The position numbers were made by a program, and so were the translations under genes. From Bog-756 sp963718405 (GTDB lineage Bacteria > Actinomycetota > Acidimicrobiia > Acidimicrobiales > RAAP-2): a stretch of 64,000 bases of DNA. Shown here one piece after another: positions 28,312 to 36,771 of the stretch. The stretch is taken from the NCBI GenBank assembly GCA_963718405.1, contig CAVQYZ010000005.1, forward strand, positions 806,001 through 870,000, in the 5' to 3' direction. The notes under the pieces were generated by a model. It was not told the origin of the DNA and searched no databases. It worked only from the letters and a program-made list of their open reading frames with translations. Position 1 is the stretch's first letter; each line of letters starts with the position of its first letter.

Positions 28312-29972
28312 GCTCCAGGACCCCGGGATCCTGCGGCGGGAACGGCGTCGAGCTCGGCGGTGCCACCCTCGGCTGACCTCCCGAGCCCAACGGGCTGATC
28401 GGTCTGCTGATCAACCGCACGCCGAGTGCGTCCCGTCCGAGACTGTCGGTGACCAGGGCACCGGTCTGCTGGGGCAGGGGTCGGTTGCCGTCCTCCGGGC
28501 CTGTGCTGGCCAGTCCGGTGCTGACCCATCCGGTGCTCGCTCCCGTGTTCCCCGGAGCGGTGTTCCCCGGAGCTGTGTTCCCCGGAGCTGTGCTCTCCGG
28601 ACCGGTGCTCTCCGGGGCCGGGCTCCGATTGGCGATGGCTGTGGCCGAGGGGTTCGGGGTCCACATCGGGATACCGGCACCGGGTGACTCCATGGTCCCG
28701 ACCCCGGTCGACTCGGCTGAGGACGGACCGGTATCGGGGCCGGTGCCAGGGGATCCGCCTCCGCCCGATGTCGGGTCATCGCCGCCGGTCCCGCCGGGTC
28801 CGCCGGGTCCGCCCCCAGAGCCCGAGCCGCCCGATGGCCGCCAATCCACTTCTCCCCGTACCCGGTCCGGAACCCATCGACCCCTTGAGCAGATCGCCTC
28901 CACCGCCGCGGGCATGGAACAACCCGGCCCCGGCGACTCCCATCGCCGTATGGGCCAGGCTCTTGGCCGGCGCCGATGCGGTCTGGTGGGCCCGATGGCT
29001 GAGGGACTCGAGATGACCGACCGCTCCTGCCTCCAGAAACGGGAGTAGGCGGAAGAGGGCCCACGGAGCGAAGGCGGCGAACAGCAACAGTGCGGCCCCG
29101 GCCAGAACGGCGGCAAAACCACCTCCGCTGGATCGGCCCTCGTTCCCTCCGGCCAGAGCGCCGGCAGCCAGGCTGAGGACGGCGACGATGACGAACTTTC
29201 CCAGCACCAGGGCGACCAGGGTGTCGACCAGTCGCCTGCACCAGTGGGCGATGGCCGGCCACGCCAGGCTGGCCAGGGCCAGGGGCAGGAAGAGGACGGC
29301 CACGTACACCGCCGCGGCCCGGATGAGTAGCTCCACCCACACCATCAGTGCTCCGAACACCACCACCAGTCCCCCGACGAACAGCACGAAGGCCGGTGCC
29401 GCCGGTTGCCCGTCGGCCGACGTGTTCGACAGCCCCTTGGCCACCGACGCCAGGAAGTGCCCACTATTGAGGCCGGCGCCCTGAGAGATGGCCGAGCTCA
29501 TGTCGTCGGTGAGGGCCAGGCCCAGTTGAACCAACTTCACCGCCACAGCCGTCAACAAAAGAGCCAGGGGAACGTTGACCAGTACCGACCGGATCAACGT
29601 CGAGGAGTTCTGGCGGTAGATGGACTGCATGATCCCCATGAGCAACATGGGCATGATCACCGCACCCGACAACACCGCCATGATCTGGTAGTGGTCGGTG
29701 AACCACGAGGCGCCCAGATCGATGGTGGTGGTGTCGGCGATCACCTTGCCGATCTGGGCCAACAGCCAACCGGCCCCGTCCGATACCCAACTTCCCAGGG
29801 CGTTGAGCACGCTGTTGGCCCCGAACCCGATGGCGCTCGAGGCGACCGAGGCGGTGGCGTGGGTGACACCGGCGACCTGACAGACCGTGCCCAGGCCGGC
29901 ACCGGCCAACGACGAGGCGACCGACGAGCACGGATTGAGGGTGATGTGCGGTAGGTCGCCGACCACACTCAA
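28280..29972 (-). CDS. SCO6881/TrbL-like polytopic membrane protein of transfer cluster (frameshifted)
   Basis: Starts at TTG 29972 ('MSVVGDLPHITLNPCSSVAS') immediately after the DUF6112 gene; GTG 29967 is an alternative. The first 340 residues hold about seven membrane segments (for example 'IMAVLSGAVIMPMLLMGIMQ', 'FVLFVGGLVVVFGALMVWVE', 'AVYVAVLFLPLALASLAWPA', 'KFVIVAVLSLAAGALAG'), like VirB6/TrbL channel proteins. A frame change near 28815, at a run of five G, leads into a 180-residue Gly/Pro/Ser/Thr-rich tail. The tail includes 'PGNTA' pentapeptides from a 15-bp repeat and ends 'GDFGGF' at 28280, overlapping the SCO6880-like gene. Without the correction the protein would stop in an Arg-rich stretch. 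Confidence 0.78.
28545..28619 (-). repeat. 15-bp tandem repeat (five copies) encoding PGNTA/PESTx pentapeptides
   Basis: Units GTGTTCCCCGGAGC(G/T) begin at 28545, 28560 and 28575; GTGCTCTCCGGACCG is at 28590 and GTGCTCTCCGGGGCC at 28605. On the minus strand they encode repeating 'PGNTA' and 'PEST' peptides in the tail of the SCO6881-like protein. Confidence 0.92.
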
Positions 29973-29973
29973 C

Positions 29974-30304
29974 TCAGTGCACGCCCTGTCCGGTGTTGAA
30001 GAAGAAGTTGACGATCCCCGGGCCTGCCCCGATCAGCAGGGCGGCGAACCCCGAGATGAGAACGGCACGACGGCCGACGAAGCTCTGTTGATAGTTCTGA
30101 CCGTGTGAGCCGAGGGCCCACGCCGCGGCACCGATGACCAAGCCGACCAGAGACAGAGCCAGGGCCCAGCCCGTCGAGCCCGTTCATCAGTCCCTGGAGG
30201 ACCTGTCCCCCCGGCAGGGCCCCGGTGTCGGGGGTGAGCACCAGATGGGAGTCGGCGGTCAGGATCACCCGCACCAGGTGCGCGGCCGGTACCCCCACGT
30301 GCAT
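29974..30304 (-). CDS. DUF6112 family small membrane protein (frameshifted)
   Basis: Reconstructed as 'TPDTGALPGGQVLQGLMNGL' followed, one base out of frame near 30169, by 'WALALSLVGLVIGAAAWALG', 'SHGQNYQQSFVGRRAVLISG' and 'FAALLIGAGPGIVNFFFNTG', ending at TGA 29976-29974. This matches the DUF6112 family, a two-helix membrane protein encoded first in actinobacterial transfer clusters beside SCO6881; it resembles pilin-like VirB2 subunits in size and topology, which is inference. An extra C in GACGGGCTGGG explains the frame change. The start is unsure: ATG 30304 or a downstream GTG. The SCO6881-like gene begins at 29972, directly after the stop. Confidence 0.72.
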
Positions 30305-30547
30305 CGTCGGCTGGGACCAGGTGCGCTGCCGGTCGCCCCACCGGCCAGGGTCGGATGGGCGTCGATCGGAGAACCCGGTAGGCGATCAGGCGGAACGGGG
30401 AGAGGTCAGGTGTCATGGCAGCCACAGTAGGCACCCTTTGGCCTCGTTTCAATACATTTCATGTACTTTCATGCTTTTTCTGGCAGGGCACGCTCGGAGC
30501 ACCACCCCACGCACCACCCACCCTTCAGGGCCTGTCATGCTTAGGCC

Positions 30548-31786
30548 GTGAAGGCGTACGTCATCGGGTACATCGTCCTGGGCGTCGTCGCCGTACTGGC
30601 CGTGGCCCTGTCCAACTGGGAGGGCCGGAGGGCCGGCCGGCGCAGCCTGCAACAACGCCTGACTGCTCTGTCGAACCGATTAGGTGTCGAACCCCCTGAT
30701 GAAGGGGGCGTCGAGCCGGTGTTGAGCCACCTCGAAAAGGTGACCGGCGAAGCCGCCGAGGCCGTGACCGAGTCCAGTTCCGACGCCATCCGGCTCCGCC
30801 GGGCCCTCGACACCATGCCCCAGGGGGTCATCGTGTGCGACGAGAACGGTGACGTGGCCTTCCGCAACGCCCGGGCCGTGGCCCTGATGAACAACCGACA
30901 CGGAGATGCCCTGGCCGCCCAGGCCGTGACGGAGCTCCTCGAGAATGCCTGGCAGGACGGGTCGGCCGAGCGGACCCTCGACCTGTACGGTCCTCCCCGC
31001 CAGACGCTGACCGTGCGGACCCGGCTGGTGGACGACGGACGACGGCCTCTGGGGGTGATCGCCATCATCGAGGACGTGTCCGAGCGACGCCGCCTCGAGG
31101 AGATCCGGCGGGACTTCGTGGCCAACGTGAGCCACGAGCTGAAGACCCCGATCGGTGCTCTGGGCCTGCTCGCCGAGACGCTGACCGTGGAGCCCGATCC
31201 CACCGTGGCCCAGCGCCTGGCCTCCCGGATCAACACCGAGGCTTTCCGGGTCAGCCGCATCATCGACGATCTGCTCGACCTCAGCCGCATCGAATCGGAG
31301 GAGGCTCCACCTCGCGAGCCCATCTACGTCAGCCTGGTCATGGCCGAGGCCGTCGAACGGGTCAAGTCGGCCGCCGACCAGCGGCGCATTACCATCGAGC
31401 TCGATGAGCCCAACCCACCGGTGCACGTGCTCGGCGATCGGCGTCAGCTCGTCTCAGCGATGCACAGCCTGCTGGAGAACGCCGTGACCTTCTCCTACGA
31501 GGACAGCGTTGTCCGGGTGTCCGGCAACCACTCCGACGGGGAGGTCCATCTGGCGGTGACCGATGTCGGGGTCGGCATCCCGACCCGCGATCTGGAGCGT
31601 ATCTTCGAGCGGTTCTACCGGGTCGACCACGGACGCAGCCGGGCCTCGGGAGGCACGGGGCTCGGGCTGTCCATCGTCCGGCACGTGGCCAGCAACCACC
31701 AGGGCCATGTCGAGGTGGACTCGCGCGAAGGGGAAGGATCGACCTTCACACTGGTCCTCCCCTGTCCGCCGGAGTACTCGGCTTGA
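30548..31786 (+). CDS. SenX3/PhoR-like sensor histidine kinase
   Basis: A 412-residue membrane kinase. One N-terminal membrane segment (residues 4-22, 'YVIGYIVLGVVAVLAVALS') is followed by a PAS-like domain ('LRRALDTMPQGVIVCDENGD'). The HisKA domain has phospho-acceptor His in 'FVANVSHELKTPIGAL' near residue 197. The HATPase domain has N-box 'HSLLENAVTFS', G1 'DVGVGIP', F-box 'IFERFYRVD' and G2 'GGTGLGLSIV'. In mycobacteria the SenX3-RegX3 pair responds to phosphate starvation, but no phoU or pst genes are here, so the signal is uncertain. The cognate regulator follows after 128 bases. GTG 30548 has no ribosome-binding site. Confidence 0.92.
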   Translation: MKAYVIGYIVLGVVAVLAVALSNWEGRRAGRRSLQQRLTALSNRLGVEPPDEGGVEPVLSHLEKVTGEAAEAVTESSSDAIRLRRALDTMPQGVIVCDENGDVAFRNARAVALMNNRHGDALAAQAVTELLENAWQDGSAERTLDLYGPPRQTLTVRTRLVDDGRRPLGVIAIIEDVSERRRLEEIRRDFVANVSHELKTPIGALGLLAETLTVEPDPTVAQRLASRINTEAFRVSRIIDDLLDLSRIESEEAPPREPIYVSLVMAEAVERVKSAADQRRITIELDEPNPPVHVLGDRRQLVSAMHSLLENAVTFSYEDSVVRVSGNHSDGEVHLAVTDVGVGIPTRDLERIFERFYRVDHGRSRASGGTGLGLSIVRHVASNHQGHVEVDSREGEGSTFTLVLPCPPEYSA

Positions 31787-31819
31787 CGCCGCGGCCCAGA
31801 TGACCGCCCGACACTGAGC

Positions 31820-31900
31820 TTCCGACCCGTTTCCGACATGACCTGTTTCCACATGACCGTTCCGATACCCTGTTTCCGACGTAACCCTGATTCCAACCTG
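31820..31900 (+). repeat. Degenerate direct repeats GTTTCCGACatgacct upstream of the response regulator
   Basis: Motifs CTTCCGACCC, GTTTCCGACATGACCT, GTTTCCACATGACC, GTTCCGATACCCT, GTTTCCGACGTAACCCT and GATTCCAACCTGA follow one another with 13-17 base spacing. They could be repeated binding sites for the encoded OmpR-type regulator, which binds direct repeats, or another decayed tandem array. Confidence 0.55.
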
Positions 31901-31914
31901 AGGCCGTAGCCGAC

Positions 31915-32738
31915 ATGAGCAAGAAGACCATCGAGGCCGACGTATCCCAAACCAAGGTGCTGTTGGCCGAGGACGACGAGTCGTTCATCGACGCGCTGGT
32001 CATCGGACTGGCCCGCGAGGGTTTCGACGTGACCGTGGCCCGTGACGGCAACGAGGCCCTCCGGCTGTTCGCCGCCGACGAACCGGATCTGGTCCTGCTC
32101 GACCTCATGCTCCCCCGGCTGTCGGGCATCGACGTGTGCCGGTCGATACGGGCCCGGTCGGCGGTGCCCATCATCATGGTCACGGCCAAGGGTACGGAGA
32201 TCGACACCGTGGTCGGCCTGGAGGTCGGGGCCGACGACTATGTCGCCAAGCCCTACCGGCTGCGCGAACTGGTGGCCAGGATGCGGGCCGTGCTGAGAAG
32301 GACCCGCGGCCGATGGCGCCGGCAGCTCGGGCAGCACCAGCGACCGCGATGACCGGGCCGGCGGAAAGGGCCGGGAGGACCGCGACGGCCGGGACGGCCG
32401 GGACGCCTCCGACCGGGCGGGGGCCAGCGGCGTGCTCGAGGCCGGGGGGATCCAGATCGATCCGGATCGCCACCTGGTGTTCGTGCGGGGGACCGACGTC
32501 CACCTGCGCCGCAAGGAGTTCGAACTGCTGTCGTTGTTGATGGAGAATGCCGGTCGGCTGCTTGACCCGTGACGTCCTCATCGACCGGATCTGGGGCTCC
32601 GACTACTTCGGCGACACCAAGACCCTCGATGTGCACATCAAGCGGTTGCGGAGCCACGTCGAAGAAGACCCCTCCTCCCCCAAGCTCATCACCACCATCC
32701 GGGGGGTCGGCTACCGGTTCGACCCGCCCCGGGACTGA
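31915..32738 (+). CDS. RegX3/PhoB-like response regulator (two frame changes)
   Basis: The receiver domain starts at ATG 31915: acidic pair 'LLAEDDESF', phospho-acceptor Asp in 'LVLLDLMLPRLSG', 'MVTAKG' and Lys in 'GADDYVAKPY'. A frame change near 32310 leads into an Asp/Arg/Gly-rich linker ('GREDRDGRDGRDASD'), followed by the OmpR-type winged helix ('VHLRRKEFELLSLLMENAGR'). A second change near 32562 (an extra T) gives 'LLTRDVLIDRIWGSDYFGDT' and 'IRGVGYRFDPPRD' to the stop at 32738. Corrected, it is about 275 residues, longer than the usual 225-230 because of the linker. Pairing with the upstream kinase is clear. Indel errors are the likely cause, since all domains are conserved. Confidence 0.82.
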
Positions 32739-32792
32739 CCGGCGCCAGCGGCCGCCCGAGGCCCGAGCCGGCCGCCCGAGGCCCGGAGCCGG

Positions 32793-34082
32793 CTACTTGG
32801 CGGCCGGGATGACCACCTGGTCCCCGAGGTACGGACGCAGCACCTCGGGCAGGACCACCGAGCCATCGGCCTGCCGACCGGTCTCCACCAGCGCCGCCCA
32901 GATGCGGGGCCAGGCCAGTGCCGAGCCGTTGAGGGTGTGGACCAGTGTCGGTCCGCCCCCGGCCAGGGGCCGGTAGCGCACATTGGCCCGGCGGGCCTGG
33001 TAGTCGGAGAACCAGCTCACCGACGAGACCTCGAGCCACTGGTCGACCCCGGGGGCGTAGACCTCGAGGTCGAAGGTACGGGCCGCGGAGTTCCCGAGAT
33101 CGCCGGTGCACAGATCGAGCACCCGGTACTGCAGCTCGAGCTGGTGCAACATCTGCTCGACCTTGGCCACCATGTGCTGGTGCAACGCCTCGGCCTGGGC
33201 CGGGGTGGCGTAGGCGAACAGCTCCACCTTGTCGAACTCGTGGACCCGCAAGAGGCCTCGGGTGTCTCGGCCGGCCGAACCGGCCTCCCGCCGGAAGCAC
33301 GACGTGGCCGCGGTCAGCCGGAGGGGCAGCTCCTCCTCGTCGAGGATGTCCCCCCGCCACATCGAGGTGAGCGGCACCTCGGCGGTGGGGATGGCCCACA
33401 GGTCGTCCCGCTCGATGTGATAGGCGTCCTCCTCGAACTTGGGGAGGTGGCCGGTCGACACCATGGTCTCGGTGAGCACCATGGTGGGGGGTCGGATCTC
33501 CTCGAACTCGTCGGCGTGGCTGTCCAGGGCGAACGACGTCAGCGCCCGCAATAGGCGGGCTCCGGCCCCCCGGTAGAGCGGGAACATCGACCCCGACAGC
33601 TTGGCCCCCCGCTCCATATCCAAGAGGCCGAGCTCGCTCCCGACCTCCCAGTGGGGCACCCGTTGGGCATCGCTGTAAGCCGGGGCCTGCTCGGGCCAGG
33701 TCCGGACGACCACGTTGTCCTCGGGACCGGCGCCGTCGGGAGCGTCCACCGAGGGCAGATTGGGCAGGTACAGCAGGGTCTCCCGGACCAAATCCTGGGC
33801 GGCATCGGCGGCGGCACCCAGAGCACGCTCCTCATCCCCGAGAGCCCGGCTGCGGGCGGTCAGCTCATCGGCCTCGGACACGTCGCCCGACCGCCGGGCC
33901 TCGCCGACCTGTCTGGAGAGCACCTTGATCTGGGCCCGGAGCTCGTCCCGGTCCCCGACCGCCGTGCGGGCGTCGGCGTCCAACTCCACCAGACGGTCGA
34001 TGTCGGCGCCGTCAATCCCCCGACGACCGAGGGCGGCCTTCACCGAAGTGCTGTCGTCTCGCACTGCACGGATATCGATCAT
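32793..34082 (-). CDS. serS: Seryl-tRNA synthetase
   Basis: I start at ATG 34082 ('MIDIRAVRDDSTSVKAALGR'), giving 429 residues, the usual length. The N-terminal coiled-coil arm that grips tRNA-Ser ('ELRAQIKVLSRQVGEARRSG') spans about residues 30-100. Class II motif 2 is in 'TAATSCFRREAGSAGRDTRG' ('FRREAGSAGRDTRGLLRVHE') and motif 3 in 'NGSALAWPRIWAALVE'. Serine and ATP sites are in place. It charges tRNA-Ser in the cytoplasm. The start lies ten bases after a TACCGT box that overlaps the -10 box of the divergent ABC transporter operon. Confidence 0.95.
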   Translation of the reverse strand: MIDIRAVRDDSTSVKAALGRRGIDGADIDRLVELDADARTAVGDRDELRAQIKVLSRQVGEARRSGDVSEADELTARSRALGDEERALGAAADAAQDLVRETLLYLPNLPSVDAPDGAGPEDNVVVRTWPEQAPAYSDAQRVPHWEVGSELGLLDMERGAKLSGSMFPLYRGAGARLLRALTSFALDSHADEFEEIRPPTMVLTETMVSTGHLPKFEEDAYHIERDDLWAIPTAEVPLTSMWRGDILDEEELPLRLTAATSCFRREAGSAGRDTRGLLRVHEFDKVELFAYATPAQAEALHQHMVAKVEQMLHQLELQYRVLDLCTGDLGNSAARTFDLEVYAPGVDQWLEVSSVSWFSDYQARRANVRYRPLAGGGPTLVHTLNGSALAWPRIWAALVETGRQADGSVVLPEVLRPYLGDQVVIPAAK

Positions 34083-34092
34083 GACGGGGACA

Positions 34093-34110
34093 ACGGTAGC
34101 GTGACCCCCC
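34093..34110. promoter_or_regulatory. Overlapping divergent -10 elements between serS and the ABC exporter
   Basis: ACGGTAGCGT carries TAGCGT (34097-34102) reading right, eight bases before GTG 34111, and TACCGT (34098-34093) reading left, ten bases before ATG 34082. The two hexamers share the TA step, so one melted region could serve both directions. Confidence 0.5.
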
Positions 34111-35262
34111 GTGAACGACGCGCTCTCACACCCGGACCGGACCGATCCGGGTGATCCGGCCGGAACCTCGGGGCTGGCCGATCCGGGCAGTCGGGCTGCG
34201 GCGGCCCACCACTCCGATCCGGGAGGTCCGGGTGGCCGATCACACCCGGCGGTGATCTGTGAGGACGTGGTGATCCGGTACGGCGAGACCGTGGCCGTCG
34301 ACCGGCTGTCCTTCACCGCCGATGCCGGCCAGGTGGTGGCGCTCCTCGGCCCGAACGGCGCCGGCAAGACCAGCACGGTCGAGTCCCTCGAGGGGTATCG
34401 GCGGATCGACAGCGGAATGGTCCGGGTCCTCGGGCTCGACCCCGGCCGGGACCACGCCGCCCTGGTCCCCCGGATCGGCGTGATGCTCCAACAGGGCGGG
34501 GTGTACCCGACGCTCGGCTCGGCCCAGGTCCTCCGGCTGTTCTCCCGGTACTACGACCATCCCGAGGATCCGGACCGGTTGCTCGACCTGGTGGGCCTGA
34601 CTGATGTGGCCCGAACCCCGTGGCGGCGCCTCTCGGGTGGCGAGCAGCAACGGCTGGCGCTGGCTTTGGCCCTGGTGGGTCGTCCCGAGGTGCTCTTCCT
34701 CGACGAGCCCACCGCCGGCATCGACCCCGAGGGCCGCATCGCCGTCCGGTCCATCATCGCCGACCAACGCCAGCGGGGAATCTGCGTGATCCTGACCACT
34801 CACGAGCTGACCGAGGCCGAACGCCTCGCCGACCATGTGGTCATCATCGACCGGGGCCGGATGCTGGCTTCGGGGTCGCCGTCCGACCTGGCCTCGGGCA
34901 TGGCCGACGGCTCCATCCGTTTCACCACGGCCCCGGGCATCGACACCGGCGACCTGGCCCGGGCGTTGACTGCCGATTTCGGTGGTGGCCTCGAGGTGGA
35001 AGAAGAGCGGCCCGGTTCGTACCGGCTCAGCCCGCCGGCGGAAGCACCGGTTCCGGCGGTGATCGCCGCCCTCACCGGTTGGCTGGCGGGCCACGAGCTG
35101 TCCCTGGGCGATCTGCGCGCCGCGGGATCGCTCGAAGAGGCCTACCTGGCCATCACCGGGTCCCGTGGCGAGGGCGATCCGTCGGACAAAGCTTCCAGCC
35201 GGTCGGGCCGATCGGGCCGGTCCAGCCGGTCGGGCCGGTCCGGTCGTCGGGGGGACCGGTGA
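34111..35262 (+). CDS. ABC transporter ATP-binding protein (exporter type)
   Basis: A 383-residue ATPase: Walker A 'GPNGAGKTSTVE' near residue 80, Q-loop 'VMLQQGGVYPTLG', signature 'LSGGEQQRLALALA', Walker B 'VLFLDEPTAGIDPEG' and H-loop 'LTTHELTEAE'. This is the CcmA/drug-exporter (DRA-like) subfamily. The N-terminal 45 residues are Pro/Gly-rich and the last 20 are Ser-Gly-Arg repeats from a 9-bp DNA repeat; neither belongs to the core. The permease begins at GTG 35259 inside the stop of this gene (GTGA), so the two form one exporter. The substrate is unknown; multidrug or lipid export is usual for the family. Confidence 0.93.
   Translation: MNDALSHPDRTDPGDPAGTSGLADPGSRAAAAHHSDPGGPGGRSHPAVICEDVVIRYGETVAVDRLSFTADAGQVVALLGPNGAGKTSTVESLEGYRRIDSGMVRVLGLDPGRDHAALVPRIGVMLQQGGVYPTLGSAQVLRLFSRYYDHPEDPDRLLDLVGLTDVARTPWRRLSGGEQQRLALALALVGRPEVLFLDEPTAGIDPEGRIAVRSIIADQRQRGICVILTTHELTEAERLADHVVIIDRGRMLASGSPSDLASGMADGSIRFTTAPGIDTGDLARALTADFGGGLEVEEERPGSYRLSPPAEAPVPAVIAALTGWLAGHELSLGDLRAAGSLEEAYLAITGSRGEGDPSDKASSRSGRSGRSSRSGRSGRRGDR
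35197..35249 (+). repeat. Degenerate 9-bp repeat encoding Ser-Gly-Arg at the ATPase C-terminus
   Basis: CGGTCGGGC and relatives (CGATCGGGC, CGGTCCAGC) repeat about five times and encode 'SRSGRSGRSSRSGRSGR'. They sit directly before the overlapping start of the permease gene. Confidence 0.8.
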
Positions 35263-35999
35263 GGGCGCTCCGGGCCCAGGTCCGGGCCGAGGTGATCATG
35301 ATCTTCACCAACGGCGAGACGGTCTTTCTGACCCTCGGCATCCCCGTGGTGTTCCTGCTGTTCTTCACCGGGGTCCACGTGCTTCCGACCGGGACCAAGC
35401 ATCCGGTCGACTTCCTGGTCCCGGGGATCCTGGCCCTGGCCGTCATGTCGACGTCGATGACCGCCCTCGGTATCGGCACCGGGTTCGAGCGCGGTTACGG
35501 GGTGCTGAAGCGGCTGGGGTCGACCCCGCTCGGTCGCCCGCGCCTGCTGGCGGCCAAGATCATCTCCGTCGCCGCCGTCGAACTGGTGCAGGCAGCCGTG
35601 CTGGTAGCGGTGGGATTCGCCCTCGGATGGAATCCGGGGGGACCGGGAGGCGCCGGTGCGCTGGTCGGGGCGGCGATCGGGGCCATGGTCCTCGGGACGG
35701 TCGCCTTCGGAGGGATCGGGCTGCTCCTGGCCGGCACGCTCAAACCGCTGGTGAATTTGGCCGTGCTCAACGGCCTCTTCGTGGTCCTGCTGCTCTTGGG
35801 TGGGATGCTGGTTCCCCTGGGCCGACTCCCCACCTGGCTGGCCGACATCGCCCGGGTCCTGCCGGCGTCAGCTCTGGCGGACGCCCTGCACGGGACCCTC
35901 GGGCACGGCACTCCGGTGACGGCCCGGGATTGGATCGTGCTGGCGGTCTGGGCTGTGGCGGCACCGGTGGCCGCCGGGCTGACCTTCAGGTGGGAGTGA
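35259..35999 (+). CDS. ABC transporter permease (ABC-2 type)
   Basis: GTG 35259 ('MRALRAQVRAEVIMIFTNGE') overlaps the ATPase stop, giving 246 residues. Six membrane segments are visible: 'FLTLGIPVVFLLFFTGV', 'FLVPGILALAVMSTSMTALG', 'SVAAVELVQAAVLVAVGFAL', 'ALVGAAIGAMVLGTVAFGGI', 'VNLAVLNGLFVVLLLLGGML' and 'IVLAVWAVAAPVAAGLTF'. The pattern 'ERGYGVLKRLGSTPLGRPRL' before the third segment is diagnostic of ABC-2 permeases. It would pair as a homodimer with the upstream ATPase. The cargo is unknown. Short CTGCTCACCGGGTAG repeats follow the stop. Confidence 0.92.
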   Translation: MRALRAQVRAEVIMIFTNGETVFLTLGIPVVFLLFFTGVHVLPTGTKHPVDFLVPGILALAVMSTSMTALGIGTGFERGYGVLKRLGSTPLGRPRLLAAKIISVAAVELVQAAVLVAVGFALGWNPGGPGGAGALVGAAIGAMVLGTVAFGGIGLLLAGTLKPLVNLAVLNGLFVVLLLLGGMLVPLGRLPTWLADIARVLPASALADALHGTLGHGTPVTARDWIVLAVWAVAAPVAAGLTFRWE

Positions 36000-36019
36000 G
36001 CTCCGTGGCCCGGTCGAGT

Positions 36020-36100
36020 CTGCTCACCGGGTAGTCCGCTCAGCGGACAGGGCCGCCGACCGGGTAGGGCTGCTCACCGGGTAGAGCTGCTCACCGGGTG
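36020..36100. repeat. Three copies of CTGCTCACCGGGT(A/G)G plus a 15-bp palindrome
   Basis: Copies lie at 36020-36034, 36070-36084 and 36087-36100. Between the first two is GTCCGCT-C-AGCGGAC (36034-36048). The region separates the convergent permease and redoxin genes; the palindrome could act as a terminator, though no T-tract follows. Confidence 0.75.
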
Positions 36101-36771
36101 GTTCGGTTCAGCCGTTGGATCCAACTCTGCAACTCTGCCTGCGTCACTGCGCCGCTCACCTCGCCGAGAACCGTTCCATCGGGACTGATGAAAAAGGTCT
36201 TGGGAAAGGCCTCGAGGGCGTAGAGGCCACTGCTCACCTGGCCGTTGTCCGATCCCACCGGATAGGCGATGCCGGCCTTCTTCACGAACGGGATGGCGTT
36301 GGACGGCTTGTCGAGGCTGTCCACCCCGATGAACTGGATGGTCGAGCCTTTGGCCTGCTCGGCGGCCGCGGTCCGGGCCAACAGCGGAGTCTCCACATCA
36401 CAGGGACCGCACCACGAGGCGAAGAAGTTGAGGATCACCGGCCGGTGACGGTCCTTGCCCAGGGCGTCGAGGTCCACCGCCGCACCGCCGGTGAGCGGGG
36501 GCAGGGTGAACGTCGGGGCCTGGCTGCCCACGCTCACCACCGGACCCGCATCCGATCCGGAGCCCGAACCCGAACTGGGCCGGAGCCCGACGAAGAGCCC
36601 GACCGCCAGGAGCAGGGCGATGACCGAGCCGATCAGCAGGGATCGAAGCCGACGAGGTCCGCTCCCGGAAGCACGAGTCGCGGCGGGAGAAGAAGCAGGC
36701 GCTGCGGAGGCAGGGGGGGCGGGGTCCGGATCGTCACCACCCGGTGCACCGTCGCCCGGCGACTCGGTCAA
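36091..36771 (-). CDS. TlpA-like membrane-anchored thiol-disulfide oxidoreductase
   Basis: About 226 residues from TTG 36771, which overlaps the ctaB stop (TTGA); no ATG or GTG is better placed. A Pro/Ala-rich cytoplasmic tail precedes one membrane anchor 'LRSLLIGSVIALLLAVGLFV'. The extracytoplasmic thioredoxin fold has 'APTFTLPPLTGG', the active site 'FFASWCGPCDVETP' (CxxC) and 'FPKTFFISPDGTVLGEVSGA'. TlpA/ResA proteins reduce apo-cytochrome c or CuA-site cysteines. Its place after ctaB, next to ctaA, suggests a role in oxidase or cytochrome c maturation. That role is inference; the fold is certain. Confidence 0.88.
   Translation of the reverse strand: MTESPGDGAPGGDDPDPAPPASAAPASSPAATRASGSGPRRLRSLLIGSVIALLLAVGLFVGLRPSSGSGSGSDAGPVVSVGSQAPTFTLPPLTGGAAVDLDALGKDRHRPVILNFFASWCGPCDVETPLLARTAAAEQAKGSTIQFIGVDSLDKPSNAIPFVKKAGIAYPVGSDNGQVSSGLYALEAFPKTFFISPDGTVLGEVSGAVTQAELQSWIQRLNRTTR

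Noticed and set aside
28545..28619. Possible CRISPR or phage-like repeat
   Set aside because: Direct 15-bp units without spacers, in frame within a coding tail.
23427..30304. Prophage or complete integrative conjugative element
   Set aside because: No integrase, relaxase, phage structural gene, tRNA-linked att site or composition change could be found in the window; the tRNA genes at 39696-39970 are distant and intact.
32136..32540. 134-residue frame within the response regulator
   Set aside because: It is the third reading frame of a gene whose receiver and winged-helix domains lie in other frames; it carries no domain of its own.
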